This document shows positions 61,698-64,000 of a stretch of 64,000 nt of DNA, piece after piece. The notes beneath the pieces were generated by a model. That model searched no databases. It was not told where the DNA came from and was given only the letters and a program-made list of their open reading frames with translations. Position numbers and translations under genes: made by a program. Origin of the DNA: Ulota crispa (taxonomy: Eukaryota; Streptophyta; Bryopsida; Orthotrichales; Orthotrichaceae); NCBI GenBank assembly GCA_963920765.1, contig OY987246.1:19650868-19714867 (forward strand), given 5' to 3'. Numbering within the stretch: position 1 is the first letter of the stretch; each line of letters starts with the position of its first letter.

Positions 61698-62814
61698 GCA
61701 TCTCCACCGGTTTGGATCATTTCAAAGTTTTATTTCCATTTTTTAGAAGGCCTTCAAACTACTTGATCTTCACCCATGCTCTTCAAAAAGGTGGTCTTGC
61801 ACTCTAACAAGCCCCATAAAAAATCATTTGACCACTTATCAAGGAAAACAGAGGATAAAGTTCACTAAACTTAACCCTTGAGCCCCCACAATTGAATTGA
61901 GAGAATGAGGCTAGAGGACCATGCTTGAAAATATTGTACGCCCCCGTTTGGGAAATTAGATAGGGGAGGACTCATTGCTGAAATAACAAAAAGGATGCTT
62001 GATGCACCCATCCAAAAAGATGTAAGACTTTTGTCCGCACCATTTTGGAGATTATAATAGTCAAATATAGTTGACTATGTGGCAACCGGCCAATTAGGGG
62101 GGTCCGTGGATGTGGACACAAAAATTCATGCCTCAAAGGAGGCTCTTTTTGATGAAATTTGGGCAATGGGTGCAATTTACAAGTATCTTGTTTGTAGTCA
62201 AATTTGGTGATGTTTTGACACCAAGGTGCTATTTGAGAGGCCCAAAGTTGCAAGGCTCACACAACATGGTGGACGATAGACGGAGGACAAGTATGGTTTT
62301 GGCTTCCACAAGGGCACGGCTCCTGGTGGTACATTTTGCAAAACACTTCTCCAGTATGAGGCATGTGTGCCAAAATATCCCTAACGGTATGGAACCAGCC
62401 ATATTTGGTGGTCTCTATCCTTGTGCCCAAACCCTAAATTGCACAAAATGAGATTATGGCGTACTATTGCCACATTGGACTTATACAATTTGCGTTTGTA
62501 CAAGTGGTGAAACTCCCATCACCCACTATGTAGCATGAGAGTAGTACCATAGGTTAAAGCAAGTACAGTTTTCAAGGCAGTACAATTTTGGTTTGGACCT
62601 TGTTTTCAAGAAACTTTGATTTTGGGAGGTCACATTCTGGCATGTGGGGCGTTCAGGGATTAAAATGAATAATGCTAAATAGTGTCTTGACGTTGAAGGG
62701 CCCTTGCTAGACATGGGCTTGAAACGGTAAGACACATTGTCTTTAGAGAGTTTTGAGAGGGCCCGCAACACTTTTCATCCACTTTGAGCATGTTTGAGTC
62801 ACTGGTAGAGATGC
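61698..62814 (-). mobile_element. PIF/Harbinger-like element W, copy 2 (inverted), interrupted by N
   Basis: Aligns, reversed, with 31293-32547 outside their respective TTAA insertions. The ends GCATCTCCACCGG and GGTAGAGATGC are slightly eroded and no target duplication remains. Confidence 0.7.
61871..62663. mobile_element. TTAA element, family N (793 bp), inserted in W copy 2
   Basis: TTAA at both borders; ends CCCTTGAGCCCCCACAATTG and (opposite strand) TCCCTGAACGCCCCACATG. Palindromes CAATT-G-AATTG (61889-61899) and CACAT-TCTGGC-ATGTG (62631-62646). W copy 1 lacks it at the corresponding place. The 113-codon frame inside (62110-62451) shows no domain. Confidence 0.88.
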
Positions 62815-62922
62815 TTTGAAGGATCCAAAATCCCATCCACTTTGGTAACACTTTTTGTAACCTTTTCAACACAATTTGAGTGACTTTGAATCTATGTATT
62901 GCAATCCGTCTATTCTCGTTTG

Positions 62923-63893
62923 TTAATCCCTAAAGGACCAAGCAGCCCTTTACAACCAGTACAATTTGGGGTATTTTTCTTGTATTTGGAGTGCATCCAC
63001 ACCTTTATTACATTTGAGATCAACAAAGAAGTTAGAATATAGATCAATGATGTTCTAGTGAGGTAGTCAAGATCCCAAATTAAAACTTTTTATTTGTAGC
63101 AAATGCTAGTTATACAACACTATACATATTGTGTATTATGGTAGCTTGGTCCTTTAACCCTTAAATGTTGAAGTAGCCATTTTGTGGCTTTTAGATGACT
63201 GAAAAGTGCTCTACATTGGAATTACACTATTTGTCATCCAAGATTATGTTGGGATATGAAGAATGCAATCTAGAGCATGTAGATAGATAGCTTTTGCATG
63301 TACAATGTTCATAAAAGGGTCTCACTTTGCCAACTAAGTGGTAAAGATGCACCACCATGTAGTGTATTTTGAATTTTAAGAATCTTTTTACCAAAACTTC
63401 ATATGAGTTATTGAAATGATGTGTTTTTAGTTTGAGCATAATTAGCATTAGAAAGTTTACCAAATTTAGTTTCTCCTTGTACTTTAAAATTTTGAAATTT
63501 TTTAAGTTTTGAAATTTTTATAACTGTCACAAGTTGAGTACCTATTACCATGGAATGGTTACTTTTTTTATATTTACCAACATGAGAAGAAAAATTCCAT
63601 CATGATGATCTTCATCATGATTCGCACCTATGATAAAAAAAATTGGTATAATTGGATACATTTTATAATTAGTATGAATTTCTTTAGTATTTGCTTCAAA
63701 ATATTACAATAATTTCAAATTTTCACCAAAATTTATGAATATTTTTTATAAATGTAATATGATCATACCTTCTTCTACTAAAATTATAATATTGAATTTT
63801 AATGTTGATTACATTACCAAAATAACTTCTAGAAGATGGTTGCAATTCCATAGAAAATCCATGGTTATAGGCCCGTCTTTTAAGGATTAAGGG
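62923..63893 (-). mobile_element. TTAA element, family B copy B4, split by D
   Basis: Left border TTAA with end TCCCTAAAGGACCAAGCAGC. The body aligns in reverse with B1-B3 up to GGTCC (63153). The family's last bases reappear as GGG after the inserted element (63891-63893), but the outer TTAA is lost. Confidence 0.75.
63154..63890. mobile_element. TTAA element, family D (737 bp), inside the terminal repeat of B4
   Basis: TTAA at both borders; ends CCCTTAAATGTTGAAG and (opposite strand) TCCTTAAAAGACGGGCC. The palindrome AGCCA-TTTTG-TGGCT (63175-63189) lies inside the left end. The target was a TTAA within the end of B4. Confidence 0.82.
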
Positions 63894-63916
63894 AGGCCTC
63901 TCTAATTTATGTTTTG

Positions 63917-63998
63917 TCACAAATTAACAAATTAAGCTAATTTGTGCACATCATGAAAGTTAATTTGTGTATTGTCACATATTAACAAACTAAGCTTT
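63917..63998 (+). repeat. Short direct repeat at the window edge
   Basis: GTCACAAATTAACAAATTAA at about 63917 recurs as GTCACATATTAACAAACTAA at about 63976. It may belong to a longer array beyond the window. Confidence 0.6.
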
Positions 63999-64000
63999 GT

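Noticed and set aside
62110-62451. 113-codon frame as a possible transposase remnant of element N
   Set aside because: No DDE-type motif or resemblance to piggyBac proteins could be seen.
6100-64000. LTR retrotransposons, LINEs, rRNA or tRNA genes
   Set aside because: I looked for long direct terminal repeats, reverse-transcriptase motifs, poly-A-tailed units and tRNA-type clover-leaf sequence, and saw none convincing. A computed search could still find decayed ones.

Overview
The window looks like nuclear DNA from a land plant, probably a seed-free one such as a bryophyte (lineage is inference). It holds one multi-exon plastid-type kinase gene, followed by about 58 kb of mostly AT-rich DNA built from non-autonomous DNA transposons. 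I found no rRNA, tRNA, CRISPR array, transposase gene or convincing LTR or LINE element.

1-6.1 kb: the last 17 exons (at least 657 codons) of an ABC1/UbiB-family atypical kinase, closest in my memory to the plastid ABC1K8 (OSA1)/ABC1K7 clade. It begins upstream of the window and ends at 5998. 6.1-12.7 kb: a foldback MITE, a short direct repeat, a GC-richer island with a miRNA-like hairpin (8602-8742), and several MITEs. 12.9-14.1 kb: a 1.14-kb palindromic element with a 9-bp target duplication. 16.5-18.8 kb: a 2.28-kb deletion-type CACTA element with a 3-bp target duplication. 20.0-23.0 kb: a second GC-richer island with a hairpin sharing a 20-nt identity with the first. 23.2-63.9 kb: a dense graveyard of 24 TTAA-flanked elements in about a dozen length classes, from 94 to about 960 bp, inserted in older repeats and in each other.

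The TTAA elements are the most unusual content. Their inverted ends follow TTAA-CCC(C/T)TNAANGNCC, they duplicate TTAA (shown by paralogous or reconstructed empty sites), and the best superfamily match is piggyBac, with Sola3 as an alternative. I know of few reports of piggyBac-type elements in land plants. Most carry a short perfect or near-perfect palindrome that starts about 16-22 nt inside one end. Its sequence differs between families, and between copies of one family, while the pairing is kept. Some elements sit in the TTAA inside another element's terminal repeat, and several neighbours share one TTAA. At 43.9-47.9 kb one 719-bp foldback copy contains a Mutator-like MITE, a second TTAA element (itself interrupted by 1.2 kb) and another 719-bp foldback copy.

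All calls come from reading the sequence by eye. Element ends were located by matching terminal repeats and target duplications. Superfamily names are inference from those signatures, since no transposase is present.
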